A DNA stretch of 37,483 nucleotides from Acanthamoeba sp. SK_2022b (lineage: Eukaryota > Discosea > Longamoebia > Acanthamoebidae): contig JANDJZ010000372.1 of NCBI GenBank assembly GCA_027943245.1, forward strand, positions 1 to 37,483, written 5' to 3'. Position numbers and translations under genes: made by a program. This document shows positions 10,434 to 21,400 of the stretch, piece by piece (positions within the stretch are counted from its first letter, which is position 1; each line of letters starts with the position of its first letter). Below the pieces are notes generated by a model. That model made no database searches and was not told the DNA's origin. It worked only from the letters and a program-made list of their open reading frames with translations.

Positions 10434-11402
10434 TCACTGGCGCAGAGGCAGCGGGTCGACGCGCAGGTCGGCGGCCAGGTGTTGGAGGGCGTCGACGAGG
10501 TTCGCGTGGAAGGCGATGCCCTCCTTCTTGTACTTCTCCTCCATCACCTTCTCCGGATCTGTCCTCGCCGCCAACCGAAGTCCATCTATTGTGAGCGGGC
10601 TGTGCTGTTGTTGTGGTGGTGGGGAGAAGAGTGGATCACCTCCGGGGACGAGGACGGGGAGCGCAGGGTCGACGTGGGGCAGGGACCGCATCTGGTGCAT
10701 GAGGTCCCCCATCCGTTCATTGAACCCACCGCAGAAGAGCGCCGGGTTGAGGGCCACGAAGCACTGGCCCAGGTTGGCCGCCCTGCCCTCCCGCCAGGCC
10801 GAGATGAGCGAGGGAGGACCCCGGAGGAGGTGGGCGGGGGGGGAGGTGGGGGGCACCTTCCTCGCCCCTGCCGCCAGGGCGGGATCTTGGCCGCGTAGTC
10901 GGCACCAGACAAGATGGCCGAGAACAGCTCCACCATCATCGCCAGCCCATACCTAGCATGACAAAGATAAACCGCTCTGTTAACCGGTGTCCACCACGTT
11001 GCGTTGATCTCATTGGCCCACGTGCCCTTTGTAGCCGCCGGTCTCCTCCTCTCCGCCAAGGTAGAGGAGGCCGCCTCCGCCCAACACCTCCTTGGGGTCG
11101 GTGCTCGGCCGTCCGGCCTTGTCGGCTAGAGGCGCGCAGAGAGAGAGAGAGAGAGAGCAGAAAGCCCCCCACCGGGGTCAGGCCACCATCGACACTCCCC
11201 CCCCCCCTCCCCCATCCACACGCGACAGCGCGGGCGACACGCGTTACCTCCCCAGCCCGGCGGGCATTGGCGCTCCTCCCTGTCCCGTATCTCCACCTTG
11301 CCCAGCGCCACCGTGGTCGTTGCCATGTCCAACACGAACGGGTCTGCATCACACACACCACACGAGCGGGTTGGTATGCGTGTGTGTTGTGTTGCGTGCA
11401 AG

Positions 11403-11442
<40 letters not shown>

Positions 11443-12125
11443 TAGGTGTGTGTCTTGCGTGGTCAGGTGTGACCTTTGGGATCGGTGGAGGGCGCGGCGA
11501 CTGCGATGGGGTTGGTGCCCAGAACGTGCTGGGCGGCGCGGGTGGGGAAGGAGATGGGGGAGGTGTTGGTGAAGGAGAGGCCCACCATGCCCCGCTCGGC
11601 GGCCATCATCGCGTAGTAGCCGGCGATGCCGTAGTGGTTGGACCCGCGCGCGACGACCCACCCCACCCCCATGTCCTGAGCCTTCTTCATGGCGAGCTCC
11701 ATGCAGTAGCGGCCCACGACCATGCCCAAGCCGTTGCGTCCATCGACGCAGGCAATGGCCGGCGTCTCGCTGGTGATTTCAGGAAGGATGCGAGGGTCGA
11801 CCTCTCCATTCCTGACCTCGCCTACGTACATTTCGAGCCTGTTGACGCCGTGACTGTGGACGCCGCGCAGATCGGCCGCCACGAGGATATCGGCCACCGT
11901 CGCGGCGTGCTCGGGCGAGCAGTTCACCGCACGCATGCATCGATCCACAAAGGCACGCAGTTCGTGCGCATCGACTCGCTCAAAATCTCTGGTAGCGTAG
12001 GGGCGAGATGCAAGAGTCAATCGGGAAGAGGAACCGATTCGAACCAGGCTTGGAGCAACGCCGGCACTGGGGACGGACCGCAAGCTCGCTAGGAAGCTCT
12101 GTCCCAAGGAGCGTCCTCTCAACAT
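10434..12125 (-). CDS. Ldh2/YlbC-type malate/L-lactate dehydrogenase, probably mitochondrial
   Basis: Six exons: 12125-11474, 11343-11248, 11125-11026, 10952-10857, 10782-10640 and 10585-10434, giving 412 residues. It belongs to the NAD(P)-dependent type-2 malate/lactate dehydrogenase family, which is unrelated to classical LDH/MDH. Signatures are DLRGVHSHGVNRL (His90 and His92), RGSNHYGIAGYYA, LGTNPIAVAAP, DMATTTVALGKVE, GGYKGYGLAMMVE and NLGQCFVALNP. Residues 1-45 (MLRGRSLGQSFLASLRS... to RPYATR) are rich in Arg and Ser with no acids, a typical mitochondrial presequence absent from bacterial members. It would reduce oxaloacetate or another 2-oxoacid; the exact substrate cannot be read from sequence. 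The intron 10953-11025 begins with GC instead of GT; see findings. The start is divergent from the giant DUF3638 gene. Confidence 0.88.
10953..11025 (-). other. GC-AG intron
   Basis: In transcript sense exon AAAGG is followed by GCACGT, and the intron ends in TGCTAG before GTATGG. Only this join restores the conserved GGYKGYGLAMM segment in frame; no GT donor in the right phase is close by. Confidence 0.75.
11403..11443. repeat. (TC)n(TG)n compound microsatellite in a dehydrogenase intron
   Basis: TC units pass directly into TG units within the intron 11344-11473. Confidence 0.92.
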
Positions 12126-12474
12126 CGTCCGTGTAGTGACGTTGTTATCCTTACAACTATATTGTTTTGTTTTGTTTCGTGTTCGAAAATTCTATTTGTT
12201 TGCGTCACCCACACGGCACGGACAAGGGAGAGATCCACCGGTGGTTTGGGGGGGAGGGGGTGGGAGAGAAGTGGGTGGGAGTTGTTGTGCAACAAGCTTG
12301 GGATTTACACAGTGCAATTACAGCTTCGTGGAGTGATTGGCGCAGCTTGCAGCGCGTGCTTTACGCTCACTGTCCTGGACGGCAAGCCACAACTACTTAA
12401 AGCCAGCGCCAGACACCGGCCTCAAACTCTCCTCTTCTCCCTCCACAACCCGCACCATCACCATCGCCCGTAGC
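12126..12474. promoter_or_regulatory. Divergent promoter region between dehydrogenase and giant DUF3638 gene
   Basis: No TATA box in good context is seen for either gene. On the + strand the last 50 bp before the ATG at 12475 are C/T-rich (CTCTTCTCCCTCC). The giant frame stays open upstream to a TTG at 12337, but 12475 is its first ATG and the preceding residues look like leader rather than protein. Confidence 0.35.
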
Positions 12475-15400
12475 ATGACCGTATCCTGGCTGCAACTCCT
12501 GGCCCAGCATCACACGACCTGGGGTAAACTGCTGCACGCCGTCTTCCCGTTCGACGAGTTGCCGTGCCCCGACCACCAGGACGACTCGCTCTTCGAAGAG
12601 CTTCGCCAGCAGCTGCGGGAGTTTGCTGCGGCCGTCGAGGAAGGCGCCGCCGGAGTGTGGCGCGACCAAGACAAGCGAGCCTTGGCCACGGCGGTTGAGC
12701 ACGTCGCGTGTGCCAAGCTCTATGTTCACGCGGCTTATGGCTGCGTTGTCATTGTGCACTCGCATATCGGCTGCTGGGGAGAGGAGACCGCAGAGCTCGA
12801 GGTGGTCGGGCTCGATCAGCACACATTAGCCGTGCACAGCAGCGTAAGCGGCCGTGAGTACACGTCCACCACTGGTGTCCCCGCCATCAACGTCGTTGGC
12901 CGTGTGCCCACTCTCGACCTGCCGCGCATGGAGGAGATGGTCAGTCAGCTGTTGACGGTCCCCAGGGAAGGCATGCCCTCGGCCGGTCACCCGCGCACAC
13001 CAGCGTTCATCAAAGCGATTTACTCTGATGCCATGACCGCTTGCCACCGCGAAGAGAATGTTAAGGCTGTGGCGCAGCCCAAGGGCGGCTTCACGGACGT
13101 TGGCATGCACACGGGCAGCCGCAAGCGGCCAACGAGCTGGCCGCTTGTCACAGCGCTACTATGGTACATGCTGCACCACGGCAACGTCGACCGCCTCGAT
13201 CCCTCTTACAACGCCGCCGCCGTGCCACCTGAGCAGCACGAAAAGCCGAGTTTGGTGCATCAGTTGGCGTTGACGCAGCTGGAGCTCTGGCTGCTAGAGA
13301 GTCAGCTCAAGCAGCTGACCGATTCCAAGGGATATCCCACAGCCCTCTTGGATGCGCTGATGCAGATGCTGCACTCTGCAGCTCAACGCGCGGAAGCCCT
13401 ATCGGAGCACTCCAACGATGTGCAATCGTCGCATAAGCACACGTTCAACGATCTGACACAGCGCTGCGAAGCCGCACGCGAGCAGCTCGACGACGCCTTT
13501 GCGAAGACGCTGCGACATCAAGCCACCAAGTACCGCCTGTCGCCACCTAAGGATCGGTTGAGCGACTGCGAGAGGGGCTTCCGCCATCCGCGCCTGGCCG
13601 TGCCGTCGTGTGGTGTACCCGTCTCCAATCAGGCCTCGAAGGACCTGCGCCGCAGCCGAGCCGCCGCCGCTCTGCGTGGCGTGCCGGCTTTAGAGACGGA
13701 GGACGTCGGCCTTGGTGATCTCATCGCCTGGCTCAACGAGACGAGGTCCACACAGGCCAAAGACTCGTACTGGCATCACGTCGCCCTCGTTAAGATCGAA
13801 GCGCAGTTCGTGCTGCTAGCCCAAACGCAGCTGAGCTTTGCCTCATCCTCGGAGTGTGAGAGCGCCGTCAACGTCAGCCTACTGCTGGACTACCACACCC
13901 GCATCGCCGACCATATTGCCACGCAGTGGCCCGACTCACAGGACCGCTTGACCGTGGAGTTGCAGAGTCGTGCCACTTTGTGGCTGTGGATCGCGTATTG
14001 CTGCACGCACCGGGCAGCCCACCTCTCCTACCCAGAGCTGCAGCTGGGCACACAGTTTTCTGTGCCCCTCCGCTTCGGTGACCTGCGCCACCTCGTGCTC
14101 AGCGACCGTCACGCTCTAGAGGCGCTGCAAGCAGTTGCCACATATCTCATGCGTCACAAGGCGAAGGGGCAGCCGGAGCTGTTCTCCCTCCGACCGGGGA
14201 AGGAATGCGATGCCTTCGCGCTGGCCGACGCCTACTACCGGCACAACCTCCATCTGCCGTCGAAGGACAGACAAACGAGGCCAGTGCAGTCCTTGGCCCA
14301 AGACGAGGCGATAGCAGCGCGGCAGCGCCAGGCACAACACTGGGAAGAGGTGAAGCGGAAGCAAAAGGAGGTGGCCACACTTCGGGCCGAGTACAACCAA
14401 GTGGTCAGAGAATACAATCGGTCGTCGGACTACTGGGCGAGGCAGGCGCTCCAGGGCAAGCAAAACTGGTTGGAATCAGATATCGAGTCTGCTCTCAAGC
14501 CCATCCCGCTGTTCCAGCCTCTTCCTCAGGGCGGGGACGAGACTGGGCGCGTGCTGTTCTTCCTCCGCATGCCCCAGATGTTTCGCCTGCTCGCGACTCT
14601 GGGCTTTCGAGCTCAATACGCGCTGGTAGCCCAAGCCCAGCAGGATCTGGACGACTCCAGGGATCGACATCAGGCATATCTGGACTACCATCGCCGCCAC
14701 GGAGGATGGGAGCCACCGGCCGACGCGACCACGACACAGATCGTCTTCCACTTGCCTGAGAAGCCGCCAGCCTGCCCCGGCCCATCGACCTTGGACTACT
14801 ACTATAGCGATACCGATGGCGTTTATCACCCGTCCAGCTCGCCCGTCATGTTCTGGCTCGTCGGTGGCGAGTACGTCAACCCGTTTCTCCACGTGCCGCC
14901 GGAGGCGCTGGCCCGCGGGTGGACTGCACGCTTCAACAGCCGTGCCAATGGCGACTATCTCGAGTCTGCAGCCCTCTTATACAACGGAACGGACCGCGCG
15001 CGAGGCAACGACCCGGTGGCCAGGCCTAACCGCAAGCCGACGTGGCTGACGAAGGAGCAGCATCTGCACTTTGCCGGGCTGCGTGCATTCCCGCTGCAGC
15101 AGTTGCGCAAGCTGTGCCGAGCCCTGCACGAGGACATGCTGCCACTGGAACGGCCCGAGGTGCGCACTCTACTACGTCAGACGCTCTACCATGTGGGCGA
15201 GCTTGTCGCGACAACGGAGACGGGCACTCTCAAGGTGGACTTGGACTGGAAGCGAGAATTCTTTCACCAGCAGGTGCGAGTCCAGCTGCTGGATGAACTC
15301 CGGGCTAAGGCCCGCCTCTTGGCTGTCGCGCCTGCTCGCTATCAGGCTCTGCCTGCGGTGATCGACTTGGCGGCTTACGTGGCTAGCTTCGACGGGCTTC

Positions 15401-18400
15401 GCATCGGCGTGGACGAATCCAAGCAATGCGCTCCGATACTCAGGAAGCTGGCGCACGCGGTGTCGGTGATGGCCGCGGAGCAGAACAATCTTATCATGGC
15501 GGCCGTTCTGGAGGGACGTTGCACGGACGTGGAGCTTCAACGGATGAAGGCCAAGCGCGCCGTTCTCTTGTCCTACGCCCTTCGCTGCTTCCAGTTCGAG
15601 TCGGGCGATCTGACGCCTGGCGATGTGGCCACGATGTGCCGGCTGGCCGTACAGCTGCATCACGCCCGGCCAGTCATCGCAAGCAACACGAAGCAAGCGG
15701 CGATCGAACGCACCGCAATGACCCTACGCTGTGTGTCTGCGCAAGTGCTGGCCCCTAGACTGGATGCCGTGCTGAAGCATGTCGACGACGCTGCTCTGTC
15801 CGACGCTGCCCGCAGTGTACTCGAGAGCATTCCGAGCGAGCCGCTGATCTGGCGCAAGTTAGACGCCTCTGAAGCTGGCATTTCGCAGAGGTTATCGGCG
15901 CCCTGCCACTCGCTCTGTTGGGAGGCCGAACACGATGGCAATCTCTACAGCCTCAACCTGCTGACTGGCGCGGTTCTCTTCAACGGCGCACCGCCAGGAC
16001 GCCTCCCTGAAGACGTCGTATCGGACAGCTTGTACCGCGAGACGTTTGGTGATCGCAACTTCGTGGTCGTGACGTGCAGCAACGGAGTCTCGTGGCGCAC
16101 TGCTCGCGCCATCGGCAGCGCCTCCTATGAGTTCACGCCGGCATGCTCGAGCTCGAATGCCGAGTTACAAATCGTTGAGATCTCAGGGCCTACGCGACTG
16201 CAGCTGCTGGCCGGCAAGAATGCGGCTGCGTGGAGAGAAGAGCTGCCTCAACAGCTGCGCGAGTTGTACAGCTACTGGCGAGACCTCGACAACGGCAACA
16301 TTCTGCTTCGTGGCAAGGCCTTCTTGGAACGAGCGATCCACTTCGTGCTGCAAGAGCAAGCATCAGTGTCCGATGACGAGAATGAGAACGAGAACGACGA
16401 CAAAGTGGAGGAGATGGACAAGAAGGACAGTCTCACGAAGCAGTCCTGGATATGTTGGCGCGTGCCGTCGCACGAACATTCAAGCGCCGAGATCTGGGCC
16501 AAGATAAGCCGGGGCGAGTACGACCAACTCGTGGTCTGTACTACTTCGCCGCCGACTGATCGCACTCTCTTGGCTCTGACCAAGCTCGAGAGTCCCGCCT
16601 TTATCCACGTTCTCCGCCGCAACGGAGCCACCGGCGACCACCAACAGCCGCGCTGGCTGTACGAGCTCCCGCGGTACCAGCTACACTTCCACCTGCACGA
16701 CACATCGGGCGTGGTGCAGGCGGCCGACTATCGCGGTTACATGCTGGCACTCAGCCAGCAGCTGCCGGACGCTTTCGCCAATATGTATCAGTATCTGATA
16801 CTGGAGCCGATTCCACGGAACTCTCCTGCTGCCGTCTCCGATGCGCAAGGACCACACGCGCAACAAGCGCAACAATCGAGCGCGGCCGAGAGCCTGGCAC
16901 AGTTGCGCTTGCTGCTGCCCGACGGAATCGTTCGCTGTCTAGGCGGCGAGGTCTCAGTCGAGGTATCAGACGGTGTGCGCAGCTCCCTGCGCCACGTGAT
17001 CTATGACTACGACGACCGGTTCCGTCAGTTCAAGGCGTCCGAGATTGGCGCACGGCTTCAGCTGGCGGCTCTCCACGCCGCTACGAGCACTCTGTTACCG
17101 GAGCCTCGCATTGGCACAACCGGCACGGCTATGGCCATGGCTCTAGTTCGCCAGTGCTGGGTACATCATCCGCTCGGCCGGCAAGAGGCGGCCAAGCTGG
17201 CCAACGTTGCCAAGTTCAGCACTCGAGCGCCGGCGCTGCACCTGTTGTGTTCTGCTTTAGAGTGCAGCAGCCTACAGCTTGGCTTTCTCCATCCCCACGA
17301 ACCAAATGTCGCTGACGACCAGCAGTCCAGGAAGGCGAAGCAGCTCATTGTGCCACGACGCAATGAGGCCACCGCCGCTGTTCCCTTTGACGCCGACGCT
17401 GCCACCGAGTACCGCATCGGCATGGAGAGGCGCACGATCGGTCTGCACCATCAGCTGACTGCGGAGGAAGAGCAGCTGATCTTCCGGTCTACGGTCCTTC
17501 CCGTGCCCGTGCGACCCTCGCCGCCCCTCACGACAGCCGCCGGGAAGGAACGCTTCGTGGATTCACTCGAACAGGAGCTGGCCGCTTGCGTGCAAGACAC
17601 ACCGCGTGACGGCGCGCTCAAGCCCGAGTGTCCGGTCGGGGTTGGAGAAGACGCGACCGCCATGGCCCGCTATCACGCCGAGCGGTGTCAAGCCAGCTGG
17701 GACATGCATCATGAGCTGCCTACGCGAACGCTGGACTGGGAGAGGCTGCGCTTGATCGACATCGACCGCAGCGTCATGAGCATACGGACGCGACACAGCA
17801 AGCTGGAGCAACAGATGCAGGAGATACTGGAGGGGCAAGCCATTGGCGCGACGATGGTGTTCCGCATCCGCCGTGCGGCCAATCTGATTCCCAGGGCGAC
17901 AATCGCTGACAGCGTTCGCTCTGCGTGGCTGCCTCACGCAACGTTGCTGCAACGCCTCAATCCGCATCTATCCGACGACCAGTGTCTAGAGTTCCGAAGC
18001 GCGATCGTACAATGGCTTCAACTATGTGTGCTGCACGACCGTCTCCTCCGCCTCAAGCATCTGATACGAGCCTTTGAAGAAGAGCAAGCGCGTGCCGCCA
18101 CGTCCACTTCGCATGAGCAGCAGCACCAGGCGAAAGCCACGCACCAGCTCGTACAGGAACTGCTCACTAGACGCGAGTGGGACCCGGTGACCCACGTACA
18201 GTGGCTCGCTTTCGAAGCCGAAGGCCGACTCCAAGTGCGACCGACGCAGTACCACATGGCCCGGGCCTTGCTCACCAACCCCAACGCGATCGCACAGCTC
18301 AACATGGGCGAGGGCAAAACGCGCGTCATCTTGCCTCTCCTTGTGCTTCACCACACGGCTACGGCCGGATACTCGATGACGTCCAGCGGCGACTCCAGGA

Positions 18401-21400
18401 CTCCTCCACTCGTGCGGTTGGTGTTCCTGCCGCAGCTTCTCGACGACGCTTACCGTCACCTGCACCGGCATCTCTGCGCCAGCGCCGTTCTGGGGCGGAG
18501 ACACCTGCTCCGTTTGCCGTTCCACCGCGACGTGCAACCCACCGAAGCCAACATGCGCGTGCTTCGTCATGCCTTGCATCACTGCCGCTCTGCTGGCGGA
18601 GCGCTGCTGATGGCGCCTGCGCACATTCTCTCGATGCAGCTCAAGTGCGACGAACTTTGGCTGCGAGCGGAGGACGGATGCGCCCAGTCGGCGGCCACGC
18701 GCAAGGCCCTCATGGCCGTGTGCCGCGAGTTGCCCTACGAGACCATCCTCGACGAAACGGACGAGATCCTCAGGCACACCTACCAGCTGCTCTACGCCGC
18801 TGGAAGCAGTCAGCCTCTCCCGCAAGGTAGGAAGCGGTGGGAGTGCGTGCAAGCCATCCTACGGATCATGCACAAGGCCTGGACCGCCGCCACGGTTGAG
18901 ACCAGGGAGAAGAGCAGGAGGGAGAGTCCAGACAATGGCCGAGATGACGACCCCATCCTGCGCCTGAGGCGTCTGCTCCAGCGAGAGACGGTCCGCAGAG
19001 AGGAGCAGGCACACGGCGCCTTTGGGACCTGTCACCTCAAGACGGCGGCGGATGCAATGCCTCTGGTGGAGCGAGAGCTCGGCGAGCTGCTCCTCGAGGC
19101 CCTTTGCGACGATCCGCCGTACGAGCTGGCGTGCCTGAAGGACTACCAACGAGGAGCCGAGGCGCATGCGAAGCTGAAGCGCTGGGTGCTGGACGGCCAC
19201 AAGCCGTCGGGCGAGCTGGCACACGAAGGAGTTCCTCGAGACGAGATTCTTGTGTTGCGCGGATTGTTGGGCATCGGCGTATTGGCCTCGACCATGAAGC
19301 TGCGGAGCCAAGTAGAGTTCGGTGTCGATGCGCGCCGAGACAAACGCCTCGCCGTGCCGTTCAGGGCCAACAACACGCCCTCTGACCGCGCCGAGTTTGC
19401 GCACATGGACCGCTCTCTGTTGCTCACGCACCTGGCCTACTACGACATCGGTCTGTCGGCGGAGCAGTTGTTCCATGCCATCATGAAGCTGAAAGGCATG
19501 GCGGAGCCTCAGCGAAAGCTTCATTACGGCCGTTGGCTGAACATGGCCAGGCCCGCGATGACACCGAAGGAACAGGATCAGCTGCAGGACGACAGTCGTA
19601 TCGACCTCACCAACGCGGCCCAGTGGCACCTGCTGTGTCGTTTCTATCGCCACAACATCGAGACCATCAACTTCTGGCTGGCCAACATCGCCCTCCCCGA
19701 GGACACGGCGCAGTTCAACAAACGACTGAGTGCGACGCCCTGGATGCTGGCCGACGACAGCGTGGGCCGCGGCTACTGCGGGTTCTCGGGCACCAACGAC
19801 AACAATCTGCTCCTGCCTCTCCAGATGAACCCATTCAAGCCACCTACCACCGGGGACTCTCCTCTTCGCGCACTGGGCGCCACCAACGGCCACATGCTGG
19901 CGTGCCTTTTGGATCACGGCCGCGATGTTACCGTCGTGGGCGGCGACGAAAACGGGCCGGGCACTCAACCAACGGTGCTGTGGAAGCAGGCCTTGGGGCT
20001 GGCCGTGGACCGTCAGATGGACGCCTTCATCGACGCGGGCGCGCTGCTCGTCGGCGTCAGCAACGCCGAAGCGGCGCGGTTCGTGTTGGGGCGCATGCCT
20101 CATGGTCGATATCAGGGCGTCGTCTTCTCGTCGGTCGACTCGCGCCGTCAGGAGTGGCGCGTGCTTGGCCTGGAGGGTCAACATTGGTCGTTGAACTCGA
20201 GCCCCGTTCAAGAGCGGGACGCGTTCGTTCTGTTCGACCAGCACCAGTGCCGCGGCGCCGACATGAAGCTTCGCCAGGGCGCCGTGGGAATGCTCAGCCT
20301 CGGGCCAGGCCTGTGCAAGGACGCCTTGATGCAGGCCGCTGGCCGCATGCGACAGCTTGGCCGTGGTCAAAGCCTTGCGTTTGTGCTGCCCGTGGCGGTG
20401 GCCGCCGACGTCGCGCGCGTGTGTCAGCTGAGGGTCACCCCGACAGTGCAGCGGAGCGAGCTCTGTCCGGCTCACTTGCTGCGGTGGGTGATGGCCAACA
20501 CCACAGAAGCCACGGTCGCCGCTTTGCCGCTGTGGGCCGAACAGGGGCTGCACTTCGTGCAAGCCAAACGGCATCAGGCCATGCACAACGATGCCGCCCT
20601 AGTGGCAGAAGAGCGCCTGACAGTCACGGAGCTGTATGACTGCGAGCGCTGCCGCGGCGTGACCGTGGCGGAGGCCGTGCGGTCGCGAGCGGACGCTATG
20701 GCGGCCGGCCAGGAGGACGAGGCGAGCGCGCAGAAGAAGTTGGCGAGCATCGCCCAAGCCATCGCTCAGCGCGCGGACAAGTATGGCAGCGATGTAGTGG
20801 GCACCTTATCAAACACCGACGAAGAGTGCGAGAGAGAGCTGGAACGGTTTCAAGAGGAAGAGCGCGAGAAAGAGGTGGAAGAGATCGAAGTATCACCAGC
20901 GAAGGATGAAGTCTGGGATCTGGCGCTCGCTTGGGCTGCGTCGAGTCCCCAACAGATCATCAGCTGGATCGTGCCGTTTGTGGACATGCTACGGCGAGTG
21001 GACCCAGACTGGATGTCGCTGGGCTGGGAGATGGCGTGCATCGATCCCACCGACGGTCACACGCGGGTCTACTGTTCGAACAACTTTGCGCGACCGCTCG
21101 CCAAGTCGCTTTCCGCTGATCCGACGCACATGCACATGGCCGACGCCTATCTGCTGTGGCCGAAGACCGAAGAGGTGCTGCTGCTGTCGCCGATGGAAGC
21201 CGACGCCGCGCTTCGTGCCTACAGGCTGCTACAGCGGGCACACACCGCAAGCCAAGACGGCCCAGTCTTGGGACACCTCACTTACGCCCGGAGCGTCGTC
21301 GACACCGAGACCCCTGGACCTGTTCGGTTGTGCCTGCCGCCATCTCGATCTGCGCGCCTGTCTACATCCACGCTCGCAGTGTTGCAGCTCTTCAACGGAG

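Noticed and set aside
12337..12474. N-terminal extension of the giant protein to an upstream TTG
   Set aside because: A nuclear eukaryotic gene is expected to start at ATG. The first in-frame ATG is at 12475, and the extension looks like leader sequence.
18859..20586. 575-residue minus-strand frame under the giant gene
   Set aside because: It lies opposite a conserved domain region of the + strand protein, has no recognisable motif and is a typical antisense shadow in GC-rich DNA.
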